From contig CAMLSX010000003.1 in the NCBI GenBank assembly GCA_946484175.1, forward strand, positions 1-64,000: 64,000 bases of DNA, written 5' to 3'. Shown here in pieces: positions 42,655 to 54,991 of the stretch (positions within the stretch are counted from its first letter, which is position 1; each line of letters starts with the position of its first letter). Origin of the DNA: an uncultured Clostridia bacterium (lineage in GTDB: Bacteria; Bacillota; Clostridia; Oscillospirales; Acutalibacteraceae). Below the pieces are notes generated by a model. That model was not told the DNA's origin and did not search any database. It saw only the letters and a program-made list of their open reading frames with translations. Made by a program: the position numbers and the translations under genes.

Positions 42655-44307
42655 ATGCAAATTTCAGAAGTCATGATGCTTCTGGGGGGCCTGGGCCTTT
42701 TCCTGTATGGCATGAAGCTGATGGGAGACGGCCTGGAAATGGCAGCTGGCAGCCGGCTGAAAAAGATCGTGGAAAAGCTCACCCGTAATAAATATATGGG
42801 CGCACTGGTTGGTCTGATCGTTACCATGGTAATTCAGAGCTCTTCTTCTACCACGGTTATGGTGGTCGGTTTCGTAAATGCCGGTTTGATGACGCTGGCA
42901 CAGGCTACAGGCGTAATTATGGGTGCTAATATCGGCACAACCGTTACAGGCCTGCTCATTGCCATTAAGCTGAATGATTTGGCTCCCATCGCAATTTTTA
43001 TCGGCGTTGTAATGATCATGTTCATCAAGAAGACGACCTACAAGCATGTAGGCCAGATCATCGCCGGTTTCGGTATCCTGTTCATGGGCATGACCAATAT
43101 GGGAGATGCCCTTGCGCCTCTCAGCGAATCCGAAACGTTCAAAACGATGATGGCTACCTTCTCAAACCCGCTGGTGGGTGTACTGATCGGTCTGGTGTTT
43201 ACAGCAATTATTCAGAGTTCTTCTGCATCGGTTGGCGTGCTGATGGCATTGGCTGGCCAGGGTGTCGTACCGATTGAATCCGCTGTTTTCGTCATTTTTG
43301 GCCAGAATATTGGTACCTGTGTTACCGCTGTGCTTTCCTGCATTGGTACCAACCGTACTGCAAAGCGTACAGCAACTGTGCACCTGCTGTTCAATATTAT
43401 CGGTGCAACGCTGTTCATTTGCATCAGTCTGTTTACTCCGTTTGTCAGCTGGGTAAAGATGGCTGCTCCCGGCAATATCCTGATGCAGATTTCGATTGTT
43501 CATATTACTTTTAATGTGGTTACCACGGCACTTCTGCTGCCGCTCAGTGATTATCTGGTTAAGCTGGCATGTCTGGTGATTCCCGGCGAGGATGAAGCGA
43601 AAGAAGCGAAATCCCTCAAATACCTGGATTCCCGTATTCTGAAAGCACCGCCCATCGCAGTGGCTCAGGTGCTTAAGGAAGTCGCCCGTATGGGTGACCT
43701 CGCCAGAAAGAATTACCTGATGTCAATGGATATGCTTTTCAGCGGAGACGTTGAAAAGATGGAAGAATTGGAGGACAACGAAGAGGTCCTGAACTTCCTG
43801 AATACCAATATTACAGAATATCTGGTAAAGATCAACGCGTTGGAACTGGAAGATAATGACCGCCAGTTGATTGGTTCGCTGTTCCATGTGGTCAGCGACT
43901 TTGAGAGAATCGGCGATCATGGAGAAAATATCGCAGAACAGGCAGTGCAGCTGCAAACCACCAAAACGGTGTTCAGTGAGCAGGCGCTGAAAGAGCTGCA
44001 TAAAATGCAGGACAGTGTAATTCGTGTGCTGGATGATTCCTGCCGTCTGTTCCAGGAGCGCCGTATGGACTTTGACCTGGCCTTCAAGATCAATTCCATG
44101 GAAGATTCCATTGATAAGATGGCCAAGGAATACAAAGAAAATCATGTTTCCCGTCTGAACCAGAGCCTGTGTACTGCACAGGGCGGTGCAATTTATAATG
44201 ACCTGATTACCAACCTGGAAAGAATCGCAGACCATTCTACCAACATCGCATTTGCGCTGTGGCAGAAAAATGAGAGCGTTTCCATTCCGGCAAATGTACA
44301 GGCATAA
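42655..44307 (+). CDS. Na/phosphate cotransporter with a PhoU-like domain
   Basis: A 550-residue protein of the NptA/PNaS family. Two inverted membrane repeats each carry the signature QSSS: VIQSSSSTTVMVVGFVNAG (about 60-78) and AIIQSSSASVGVLMALAGQG (about 183-202). The C-terminal 200 residues are a PhoU-type helical domain (LEDNDRQLIGSLFHVVSDFERIGDHGENIAEQA). It imports phosphate with sodium and may be regulated by the PhoU-like part. It is monocistronic, with promoter and terminator. Confidence 0.9.
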   Translation: MQISEVMMLLGGLGLFLYGMKLMGDGLEMAAGSRLKKIVEKLTRNKYMGALVGLIVTMVIQSSSSTTVMVVGFVNAGLMTLAQATGVIMGANIGTTVTGLLIAIKLNDLAPIAIFIGVVMIMFIKKTTYKHVGQIIAGFGILFMGMTNMGDALAPLSESETFKTMMATFSNPLVGVLIGLVFTAIIQSSSASVGVLMALAGQGVVPIESAVFVIFGQNIGTCVTAVLSCIGTNRTAKRTATVHLLFNIIGATLFICISLFTPFVSWVKMAAPGNILMQISIVHITFNVVTTALLLPLSDYLVKLACLVIPGEDEAKEAKSLKYLDSRILKAPPIAVAQVLKEVARMGDLARKNYLMSMDMLFSGDVEKMEELEDNEEVLNFLNTNITEYLVKINALELEDNDRQLIGSLFHVVSDFERIGDHGENIAEQAVQLQTTKTVFSEQALKELHKMQDSVIRVLDDSCRLFQERRMDFDLAFKINSMEDSIDKMAKEYKENHVSRLNQSLCTAQGGAIYNDLITNLERIADHSTNIAFALWQKNESVSIPANVQA

Positions 44308-44320
44308 GCGCCAATAAAAT

Positions 44321-44354
44321 AAATCCCCGAATCCGTGTGGTTCGGGGATTTTTG
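44321..44354 (+). terminator. Terminator of the Na/Pi cotransporter gene
   Basis: AATCCCCGAA (44322-44331) pairs with TTCGGGGATT (44341-44350), then TTTG. Confidence 0.87.
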
Positions 44355-44360
44355 TTTGTC

Positions 44361-44400
44361 AAAAAAAGAGAGCTCCCAGTCTCTGGGGCTCTCTCTTTTT
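44361..44400 (-). terminator. Terminator of trmB
   Basis: AAAAAAAGAGAG and CTCTCTCTTTTT arms (44361-44372 and 44389-44400) give a hairpin with a T-run on the minus strand. Confidence 0.8.
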
Positions 44401-44410
44401 ACATGGAATA

Positions 44411-45088
44411 TCACTTTTCAGTTGAAACCGGAAGCATACGGGCTTTCAGCGCCTTGGTGCGGATACCCTGCGCCGTAAACATCACTTCATGTTCTGATTC
44501 AATGTTTTCAGGGTCGTTTTCTGCGTGCAGGTCAAAGGTCTTTTCGTAAATTTCAAACCCGGCCTCCTCCATATACCGCAGCGTTGCAAGGAAAAGGTCG
44601 TCGTTGTCGGTTTTAAACCAGATTTCACCGTTTTCACACAGCAGCTTGCGGTATTTTTTCAGCTGCAAGGTGTGCGTCAGACGGCGTTTGTGGTGGCGGG
44701 CCTTGGGCCAGGGGTTGCAGAAATTGATGTAAATACGCTGTACCTGATCTTTTTCTTCATCCAGGATGGCGGCAATTTTCTCGATGTCAAAGGCCGTCAG
44801 CATCACGTTTTCTACCTTGCGGCTGCCTGCTGCAAAGGTCTGCTCGATGTTGCGCCGGGCAACTCCCAGCACGTCCGGGCTCTGGTCAATGCCGATGTAG
44901 TTGATTTCGGGGTGACGGAACGCCAGCTCCGCCAGGAACGTGCATTTCCCGCAGCCGAGATCCAGATGCAGCGGCTGTTTTTGGGCAAAGTGTTCCTGCC
45001 AGCAGCCCTTCAGCTTTTCCGGCTCGTCGGTATAGTACGGGCAGGCGGCCAGTTCAGGCCGCGCCCAGTCTTTTTTTCTCATTCGCAT
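44411..45088 (-). CDS. trmB: tRNA (guanine-N7)-methyltransferase
   Basis: A 225-residue SAM-dependent enzyme that methylates G46 of tRNA. It has the SAM loop LDLGCGKCTFLAELA (about 42-56), then YIGIDQS, and the TrmB-type INFCNPWPKARHHKRRLTH (about 123-141). Length is typical. It lies 29 bp after the large glycosyltransferase gene on the same strand and may be co-transcribed with it. Confidence 0.94.
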   Translation of the reverse strand: MRMRKKDWARPELAACPYYTDEPEKLKGCWQEHFAQKQPLHLDLGCGKCTFLAELAFRHPEINYIGIDQSPDVLGVARRNIEQTFAAGSRKVENVMLTAFDIEKIAAILDEEKDQVQRIYINFCNPWPKARHHKRRLTHTLQLKKYRKLLCENGEIWFKTDNDDLFLATLRYMEEAGFEIYEKTFDLHAENDPENIESEHEVMFTAQGIRTKALKARMLPVSTEK

Positions 45089-45117
45089 AAGGGGATTTTC
45101 CTTTCAAGTTGGTAAAA

Positions 45118-48100
45118 TCAGCCGCAGAAGAACCAGCCGGGCAGCCATTGCAGGCTGTGTGCATAATCGGCAGTGGTAGCGGCGCCCGAAATAACGGGGA
45201 AGAAAACGACAAACAGAATCAATGCGGCGCCCAGTACACCGGCCATGGCCTTTTGCGGCAGGCTGATGTTCCATTTGCCTGTTTTGATGCGGCGGCCATT
45301 CTGATACGACTGCTGCCAGCGGTCAAATACAAACAGCAGCGCCAGCAGGGCAAAGGGAAGGGCCGTAAAGTAATGATACAGGAAGGTCAGGCGCGGCACC
45401 AGTACCCACGGCAGATAGGCGGAAAGGAATCCCACCAGAATAAACCCTGCCTGACGGCGGCGGCGGACAAATCCCTGCCATGCCGCATAGAGCAGCGCGG
45501 GAATAGAGCCCCACCAGAGAACCGGGTTGCCAAAGCCGGAGATAGTGCATACCTGCCCGGAAACACCCGCATAATCATAGGTGATGTGATACCACACCGG
45601 ACGTGCCATAACCGGCCATTCGTACCAGTTGGAAGAGAAGCTGTGCTCTGCCTGCAAGCCCGAATGATAGTTATACATGTGAATCTGATAGCCCCACCAG
45701 CCTGCCAGTCCGGCATCGTGTCCGGGCAGCAGCAATACCGGCAAAAAGGCCGCATAGTAGATTCCAAAGGGGATGAGCAGGAAGAACAGGCAGCACCACA
45801 AAATCAGGTGCAGCGTACGCTGGCTGAGGGCACTGCGTCCAGCCGACGGGCAGTCGCGCCAGGCGCAAAACAGCCGCCAGAAGAACAGCACGGCAAGCCC
45901 AATCGCAGCATAAGCAGCCGTCCATTTGGAAGCGATTCCAAGGCCGGTAAAGATGCCGCAGAACAACAGCGGCAGCAGCAGTTTTCTCATGGGAGCGGTA
46001 CGCAGTTCCTGCTGGCAGAAGCACAGCATCGTGTCATACATCAGCAGAAGGAAAAATACCGCGTAGGTATCGATGGTAGCGATGCGCGTCTGGGCAAAGT
46101 GCATGAAGTCAAGGGCAAACAGCAGCGTACCGCAGAACGCCAGCCAGCTTTTGCCGAACAGACGCTTGATGAGGTGGTACAGGATGGGCAGCATCAGCAC
46201 ACCCAGCAGCGCGCCCATAAAGCGCCAGCCAAAGGGGTTCATGCCGAATATCACAATGCCCAGGCTCATAATCAGCTTACCGAGTGTGGGGTGCGTGTTT
46301 TCATACGGCTCTGCGCCCAGCAGATGCTCATAGGCGGTTCGCGCGTGATAAATTTCATCGAAATAAGTGGAGTCATACCAGCTGGGGTTCAGCGGGACAT
46401 CCTCCTGCTCGTCCAGCAAAGCTTCGCCCGAGCCTTCGGATACAGAAAGGGACAGAAGGCTTTGTCCGTCTGCAGAAGTCACGGCGACCTCGTTCAATAC
46501 AGGGGTTCCATCTACGGCTGTCAGGCGTATGTAGCGCGTCCCGGCAGGCAGCGAAAAGCTGTGCCATGCAAACAAGCTGTCTTTTTCTGCAAGGGAGCCG
46601 GCTTCTGTCCAAGCGGTTCCCTCTTGAGAGGTTTCTACCAGCAGATTGGTTCCTACATGGGCGGATTCTCCCTTTACCGGTACAGTCAGGCCCGGCAAGT
46701 AACGCAGCGTGCCGCCTTCTTCCGAGAGCGACAGCGTAACGCTTTCGCCTACTGCCGGTTCCCAGCTGGTGACAGGCATCACATGGGAACCCAGGCACCA
46801 GAAGCCCACAAATGCATATACCACGGTCACTGCACCGGCCAGCAGCCAGTCGCGCTTTGACATGCGGCGCTGCTCTATAGGGAGCGAAGGCTCCGTCACA
46901 GCATGACGCGGAGGCTCATAGGCGGCAGGCTCCGGCTCTTCCACATGATTCCGGACAAAGACATCCCAGAGGATATACAGAAGATACCCGTACAGAATCA
47001 GATGCAGCGCAGAAAGCACCAGAATGACAGGTGAGGTGGGGGAGATATAGCTGTTGTTCAGATAGAGAACATAAGAGACGTTGAGGAAATGCAGTGCCGA
47101 CAGGGTCAAAAATCCGGCATACAGGCGGCGGTCACCGGTGCGCCCCGCACACAGCAGCAGGAAAAACAGAGCGGGGAACAGGTACCGCTCGTGCATTTTG
47201 GGCGCGAACAGGTAAATAGTCGCCATGATGACAAACGGTACGGCAAAAATAGCGCCTTCGCGCTGGCTTTTCCAGTACAGGAACGCGGACAGCCCCACGG
47301 CCAGCAAAGCAGATGCAGCCGTCAGCACGGTAGGCACCCATCCCGGAAGCGAGTCCATGGAATACCAGTTCAGCCCCAGCAGACCGTAAAGGTTATAGGC
47401 GTTGATGGTGAAGTAATTGTAGTAGCCCATGGTGTCGGCGTACTGTTCAAACAGCCAGGTGAAATCAAAATCGCGGGTATACGGCAGCGCCAGCAGGAAA
47501 ATGACCGCAAAAGCGCTGACGAGTCCCAGCCCAAGGCCTTTCCAGTCCTTCTTTTTCAGTACAAAGAAGAGGAACACCGGCGCAAAGAGAAGCATTTGCG
47601 GCTTCATCAGAATCCCGAGTCCGTACAGCGCACCGGCTGCGGCAATCCAGCGGAGATCTCCGCGCAGCAGCAGGAGCATGGCGCCCAACAGGAGCAGCAC
47701 GCAGAAGCTGTCAGCCTGTCCCCAAACCGTGCTGTTGATGAGCACTGCCGGGCAGAACAGGTACAGACCGGCCAGAATCAGGGCATTTGTACTGCCGGTT
47801 TTCTTTTCCGTCAACCGGTACAGCAGCCAGCCGCAGGCGATATCTGCAAAGATAGAGGGCAGCTTGATGAGCAGAGTGAAGCCGCTGCCCATGGTTTCCA
47901 GCCCCATCAGCTGACGCAGTTTTTCCAGCAGCCAGAGGATGTACAAATATCCCGGCGGGTAATCCAGGAACACATCGCTGTAATAGATGTTGTTCATCCC
48001 CATACTGTCCACCATCCCGGCCCAGGCCTTGAAGGTGTTGATGTCTGTTTCGTATCCGACTGTGTATGCGCCCAGTATCAGGCGCAGCAGCAGCGCGCCG

Positions 48101-48225
48101 CCAAACAGCAGCACCACCGGAACAAGCTTCACCGTCTTTTCAGAGCGGGCGGTGAGCAGGAATTTCCGGCAGAATAGCGCTCCAAGTACTGCATACAGGG
48201 CACACAGCGTGACTTGTACTGTCAT
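45118..48225 (-). CDS. Double GT-C membrane glycosyltransferase (N-terminal GT-C plus PMT-like domain)
   Basis: A 1035-residue protein joining two polytopic units. Residues 1-440 are a GT-C-like unit with YETDINTFKAWAGMV in the first loop (near 55-70) and about 11 helices. A short cytoplasmic linker follows. From about 455 a PMT (O-mannosyltransferase, GT39) unit begins. Its catalytic FDEIYHARTAYEHLL lies near 621-635, followed by NTHPTLGKLIMSLGI and FALDFMHFAQTRIATIDTYAV. Between its first helix and the DE motif lies a 130-residue extracytoplasmic insert with a discoidin-like look (GTAWTEAGSLAE, AGTRYIRLTAVDGTPVLNEV). It probably glycosylates proteins or polymers from a lipid carrier. The ATG at 48225 follows AAGGAGG. 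Confidence 0.82.
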   Translation of the reverse strand: MTVQVTLCALYAVLGALFCRKFLLTARSEKTVKLVPVVLLFGGALLLRLILGAYTVGYETDINTFKAWAGMVDSMGMNNIYYSDVFLDYPPGYLYILWLLEKLRQLMGLETMGSGFTLLIKLPSIFADIACGWLLYRLTEKKTGSTNALILAGLYLFCPAVLINSTVWGQADSFCVLLLLGAMLLLLRGDLRWIAAAGALYGLGILMKPQMLLFAPVFLFFVLKKKDWKGLGLGLVSAFAVIFLLALPYTRDFDFTWLFEQYADTMGYYNYFTINAYNLYGLLGLNWYSMDSLPGWVPTVLTAASALLAVGLSAFLYWKSQREGAIFAVPFVIMATIYLFAPKMHERYLFPALFFLLLCAGRTGDRRLYAGFLTLSALHFLNVSYVLYLNNSYISPTSPVILVLSALHLILYGYLLYILWDVFVRNHVEEPEPAAYEPPRHAVTEPSLPIEQRRMSKRDWLLAGAVTVVYAFVGFWCLGSHVMPVTSWEPAVGESVTLSLSEEGGTLRYLPGLTVPVKGESAHVGTNLLVETSQEGTAWTEAGSLAEKDSLFAWHSFSLPAGTRYIRLTAVDGTPVLNEVAVTSADGQSLLSLSVSEGSGEALLDEQEDVPLNPSWYDSTYFDEIYHARTAYEHLLGAEPYENTHPTLGKLIMSLGIVIFGMNPFGWRFMGALLGVLMLPILYHLIKRLFGKSWLAFCGTLLFALDFMHFAQTRIATIDTYAVFFLLLMYDTMLCFCQQELRTAPMRKLLLPLLFCGIFTGLGIASKWTAAYAAIGLAVLFFWRLFCAWRDCPSAGRSALSQRTLHLILWCCLFFLLIPFGIYYAAFLPVLLLPGHDAGLAGWWGYQIHMYNYHSGLQAEHSFSSNWYEWPVMARPVWYHITYDYAGVSGQVCTISGFGNPVLWWGSIPALLYAAWQGFVRRRRQAGFILVGFLSAYLPWVLVPRLTFLYHYFTALPFALLALLFVFDRWQQSYQNGRRIKTGKWNISLPQKAMAGVLGAALILFVVFFPVISGAATTADYAHSLQWLPGWFFCG

Positions 48226-48370
48226 AAAGAACCTCCTTGGAAATGCCAATCAGAAATTTCTCTTGCTTTTTGAAAAATGAGCCTGTTTTTTCTCCAGAGA
48301 ACAGAGTATAATGAGGTCAGCAAGCCCCGGAAGCTTTGGAGGCTTTTCCGGGGCATCGTCCCAATGCTGC

Positions 48371-48399
48371 TTGAAATTGGGATACAAGTTTAATGATAA
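48371..48399 (+). promoter_or_regulatory. Candidate promoter of lacZ
   Basis: TTGAAA (48371-48376), 17 bp, TGATAA (48394-48399). A GC-rich hairpin (GCCCCGGAAGC / GCTTTTCCGGGGC, about 48324-48353) lies just upstream. Confidence 0.45.
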
Positions 48400-48464
48400 A
48401 ATACCGGCTGGATAAAGTCAAGGAAAAAGCGGGAATTCCCGGCGGAAACCCTGCCGGCCGGTGA

Positions 48465-51530
<3,066 letters not shown>

Positions 51531-51540
51531 CAAAAAGGAC

Positions 51541-51585
51541 AGCCTGTCCGTTCTTCTGATTGGAGGAATGGACAGGCTTTTTTCT
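51541..51585 (+). terminator. Terminator of lacZ
   Basis: AGCCTGTCC (51541-51549) pairs with GGACAGGCT (51570-51578), then TTTTTTCTG. Confidence 0.87.
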
Positions 51586-51623
51586 GTTTAAAAAGTAATT
51601 CTGCATATTTTTGAAATTACCTC

Positions 51624-51652
51624 TTGATTTTTGGAATAAAATCCGTTATAAT
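51624..51652 (+). promoter_or_regulatory. Promoter of tRNA-Leu
   Basis: TTGATT (51624-51629), 17 bp, perfect TATAAT (51647-51652), 13 bp before the tRNA. Confidence 0.85.
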
Positions 51653-51664
51653 ACCTAGTGTTGT

Positions 51665-51751
51665 GCCGGTGTGATGGAATTGGCAGACGTAGTGGACTCA
51701 AAATCCACCGGTAGCGATACCGTGCCGGTTCGAGTCCGGCCACCGGCACCA
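51665..51751 (+). tRNA. tRNA-Leu (anticodon CAA)
   Basis: An 87-base class II tRNA with a long variable arm. The acceptor stem is GCCGGTG / CACCGGC. The anticodon stem GTGGA / TCCAC encloses CTCAAAA (anticodon CAA, codon UUG). The T-arm GGTTCGAGTCC and an encoded CCA end follow. Confidence 0.97.
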
Positions 51752-51758
51752 GTTGAGA

Positions 51759-51793
51759 GCCTCGACGCGCAAGTCGCGTTCGAGGCTTTTTTT
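51759..51793 (+). terminator. Terminator of tRNA-Leu
   Basis: GCCTCGACGCG (51759-51769) pairs with CGCGTTCGAGGC (51775-51786), then TTTTTTTA. Confidence 0.9.
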
Positions 51794-51835
51794 ATGCGAT
51801 TTTAAAAATAGGCAGCTTAAAAAAATTCAAGAAAA

Positions 51836-51878
51836 ACGGAGAACGGCTTTTAGCAGCCGTTCTCCGTTTTGTTTTTTA
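51836..51878. terminator. Terminator of the two-component operon
   Basis: ACGGAGAACGGCT and AGCCGTTCTCCGT arms (51837-51868) form a very stable hairpin. On the minus strand TTTTTC follows; the plus strand also has TTTTGTTTTTT. Confidence 0.85.
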
Positions 51879-53531
51879 TACCGGAGGATTTTTGGTGTTT
51901 TCAGCAGGAACAGGTTGTGTAATGATCACTTTGGTGTAAACACCCACTTCACTTTCCAGCGTGACAGTACCCCCATTGATAAACTTGACGCGCTCCATGA
52001 TATTTTTCAGGCCATACCCATTGTTTTTGGGAATCAGCTTTCCTTCCTTAAAATCCTGTAACTGCTGCGGCGTCATCCCTCTGCCATCGTCTTCGATAAC
52101 GATGGAATAATTTTCCCCTTCGCGCCAACCATAGATGACAATGTTCAGGCAGGAACGGTCGTCGCGCCGTGCATGGCTGATGCTGTTTTCTACAATGGGC
52201 TGTAAAATGACCTTGGCACAGGGAAGATCCATGATATCTTCGTCAATGGCAATGTGAAAATTGATTTCGTCCTGAAATTTCAGCTTTTCCAGGTTCAGAT
52301 AAGCATCCAGCTGCTCTGCCTCTTTGCGCAGACAAACGGTGTCTTCTTCGATGCGCAAAGAAAAATGCAAAAATGTAGACAGATATCCGACGCTCTTTTC
52401 AATCAGATATAACTGGCCGGTTTTGGCAAGCCATTTAATGGTAGAGAGGGCGTTAAAAAGAAAATGGGAGTTGATTTGTGAACGCAGCGCCTTGATTTCG
52501 GCGTGCCGGCGCATGCGGTTGGTGTTATTGACCTCCTGCAGCAGATTCCAGATTTTTTGTCGATTTTCGTCGATTACCAGAGAAAGCTGGCTGAATTCAT
52601 CGTTGCCTTCAATGACGATTTCTCGGGTAAAGTTCCAATCTCCAAGCAGTTGGATTTTTTGGTTCAAAAGGCCAAAACGCTTTTCCAGATAACGAACGAT
52701 TACCAGCAGGAAAATGGCTGTAATAATGACCGCACCGATGATATACAAAATGACACTCAGATAATTCTGGTAAAACCGGTTTTGGAAGTCGTAACCGGAC
52801 ATATCGGTCTCAATCAAAAAATCCTTGCTGTTTGAGGTGTGAATCAGGTTTTCAGAAATCGACGGAGAAGAAAGCTTTGACAGAGACTGGTTATACAGCG
52901 CGTTGCGGTTGGTGCTGGAAATCAGAGAATTGTGATAATAGATATTTATCGCAAAATTCGACTGGTTAATATACGTGTAAATTTCAGACTCGTAAATCTC
53001 CAAACAGATATAGCAGGGGGAAGGAGCAGATACGCTGATGCGGTAAACCAGATTGAAAATCAATTCATTTCGTGAATTCAGCTTTGTGCCGATAAAAATA
53101 TAATTATTCATAGTAGCAGAGATGTTTTCGCGAAAAATCTGGCCGATTGTGCGTGTGAACTCATCTGTAGGTTCTTCACCTTCTGCAACCAGCCGAATAC
53201 TTCGAACCTTACCAACATTGATCTGGCTGAAACTGTTCGAAAGGTTGTCCAGATAGGCCGAAGCGGAAAAATAGTCGCCATTTTCCAGATAAGAGCATAG
53301 TGTGGTATCGGTTGCAAAATCGCTGGTGGAATCAATCAGATAATCAAGGCGCGTACTGATATTCTGGGCGATCTGGTTGTTGGCGGAATGAGCCTGTGAA
53401 AGCGTATCCGTATAAAAACTTCTCCACAGGTTCACAAAAGAAAACTGATATACAAATAAAAGAAAAAGAATTAAAAAAGAAAAAAGAATATAAAGCTGGT
53501 ATTTGAATTTAAACCGATGGATCCATTTCAT
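51876..53531 (-). CDS. YesM-type sensor histidine kinase
   Basis: A 551-residue membrane kinase. Two helices (about 12-34 and 258-282) enclose an extracytoplasmic sensor domain of about 220 residues. HAMP-like sequence follows, then the His_kinase domain with the phospho-acceptor His in LRSQINSHFLFNAL (near 358). The catalytic domain has LQPIVENSISHA (N-box), EDDGRGMTPQQL (G1) and NNGYGLKNIMER (G2). YesM kinases pair with AraC-type regulators to sense sugars or oligosaccharides. The ATG lies inside the regulator gene, overlapping it by 23 bases. Confidence 0.91.
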   Translation of the reverse strand: MKWIHRFKFKYQLYILFSFLILFLLFVYQFSFVNLWRSFYTDTLSQAHSANNQIAQNISTRLDYLIDSTSDFATDTTLCSYLENGDYFSASAYLDNLSNSFSQINVGKVRSIRLVAEGEEPTDEFTRTIGQIFRENISATMNNYIFIGTKLNSRNELIFNLVYRISVSAPSPCYICLEIYESEIYTYINQSNFAINIYYHNSLISSTNRNALYNQSLSKLSSPSISENLIHTSNSKDFLIETDMSGYDFQNRFYQNYLSVILYIIGAVIITAIFLLVIVRYLEKRFGLLNQKIQLLGDWNFTREIVIEGNDEFSQLSLVIDENRQKIWNLLQEVNNTNRMRRHAEIKALRSQINSHFLFNALSTIKWLAKTGQLYLIEKSVGYLSTFLHFSLRIEEDTVCLRKEAEQLDAYLNLEKLKFQDEINFHIAIDEDIMDLPCAKVILQPIVENSISHARRDDRSCLNIVIYGWREGENYSIVIEDDGRGMTPQQLQDFKEGKLIPKNNGYGLKNIMERVKFINGGTVTLESEVGVYTKVIITQPVPAENTKNPPV

Positions 53532-54705
53532 AGCGGCCTCCTGTAAGCTGCTTACGATATTCAGCAGGGGTCATGTTTTTTACCTTTTTAAACTGAATAT
53601 AGAAATAGGTTACATTTTCGTATCCGCACATCAGAGAAATCTGATTGATGGTAAGGTCTTCCCGGCTCATTAGCTCGATGGCATGTTCAATTCTGACGCT
53701 CATCAGGTAATTGGAGATGCTCTGCCCGCAAACTGCTTTAAAAATAGTAGAAATATAGTTTGGCGTAAAGTGCAGCTCACGGGCGATGATCTGTACGGTA
53801 ATCTCTTCAGAGAAATGCTGTTCGATCCACTGCTTTACCATATCGACAATTTCCTGTTTGCTGGTGTTTTTTCCAGCAGATGAGCGGTTATAGCTGGCCG
53901 GTTGGCTGGATTGGATCAGATTCTTCTTCAACAGCTCAAAGAACTGAAAGGATACAGAGTTGAAATCGTGCACCGGGGGAGTAATGGTAACTTTGAAGAA
54001 ACAGCCAGGTGATGCATTGCTGATAAGCCTCTCCACTTCCCCTTCCTGAAAATCCTCCTGTCGGGCGACCCCGACGATACAGCAATTGGAAATCTGAATC
54101 CCATATTGATTTTTCAATCGGGACAAAGCGGTCATCACAGCAGGTGAAACCGGCGTTTCGCTGTCAAAAGCAATCATATAAAGCATACACGGCGCCTGTA
54201 TCACCCATGGAAGTTCCTGCTGAATCAGCTGGCGGTCACGATCGGTACAGGTTCCCGAAAGCACTTTATATAGAAGCGCCTGACGGGTAAGCTGTTCAGA
54301 ACCGGTACGCTGCAAAAAAGCCTGTTCGTTTTGATGGCATCTGTCAGCCGTCTGTTTAATTGCCTTGAGCAGTGTGAATTCGTCGGCGGGCTTGGTCAGA
54401 TAAGCGGCGGCATGAATGGTAATGGCTTCCTGTGCAAGCTCAAAGTCATCGTGAGAACTTAAAAATACAATTTGTACGCGCTGGTTATCCTCGCGTATTT
54501 TTTTTGCCATTGTAATGCCATCCATAATATCCATCTTGACATCTGTCAAAATAATATCAGGGTCTGTTTTGCGGGCCAGCTCCAGCCCCTGCAAGCCGTT
54601 GGCAGCACATCCGACAATTTTAATATCGATCAGCCGCCAGTCCACGTATTTGTTTAAAATTTCCCGTTCTGAAACAGAGTCTTCTACAATCAGCATCTTA
54701 ATCAT
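53509..54705 (-). CDS. YesN-type response regulator with an AraC DNA-binding domain
   Basis: A 398-residue regulator. The receiver domain (about 1-120) has the acidic pair VEDS, the phospho-acceptor Asp in IILTDVKMDIMDGI (near 55), and SSHDD plus TKP. A middle region with no assigned fold precedes the C-terminal AraC helix-turn-helix pair (about 285-385: ISTIFKAVCGQSISNYLMSVRIEHAIELM, then YENVTYFYIQFKKVKNMTPAEYR). It is first in its operon and divergent from the transport operon, which it very likely controls. Confidence 0.92.
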   Translation of the reverse strand: MIKMLIVEDSVSEREILNKYVDWRLIDIKIVGCAANGLQGLELARKTDPDIILTDVKMDIMDGITMAKKIREDNQRVQIVFLSSHDDFELAQEAITIHAAAYLTKPADEFTLLKAIKQTADRCHQNEQAFLQRTGSEQLTRQALLYKVLSGTCTDRDRQLIQQELPWVIQAPCMLYMIAFDSETPVSPAVMTALSRLKNQYGIQISNCCIVGVARQEDFQEGEVERLISNASPGCFFKVTITPPVHDFNSVSFQFFELLKKNLIQSSQPASYNRSSAGKNTSKQEIVDMVKQWIEQHFSEEITVQIIARELHFTPNYISTIFKAVCGQSISNYLMSVRIEHAIELMSREDLTINQISLMCGYENVTYFYIQFKKVKNMTPAEYRKQLTGGRYEMDPSV

Positions 54706-54991
54706 ATTCTGTTCTCCTTCTCACGGTCCAACCGATGGACTTTCCCTTAAATAATCGAATAAATAGCACAATAATAGTATATCATACATTTTATATTTGT
54801 GATTCATTTTCAAAAAACATAATTGATATTTATAATGTGCAGCAATTTGTCGACTGATAAATTTGGTTTTTGTGCAATTTGCATTTTCATAAAACAAATG
54901 ATAATTGTTTTAACGATTGGAAAATCCGGCAAAAAGTATAAAATATAAACCAGAAAAGCAAAAAAACCAGAAAAGAGGAGGAATGAGTTCC

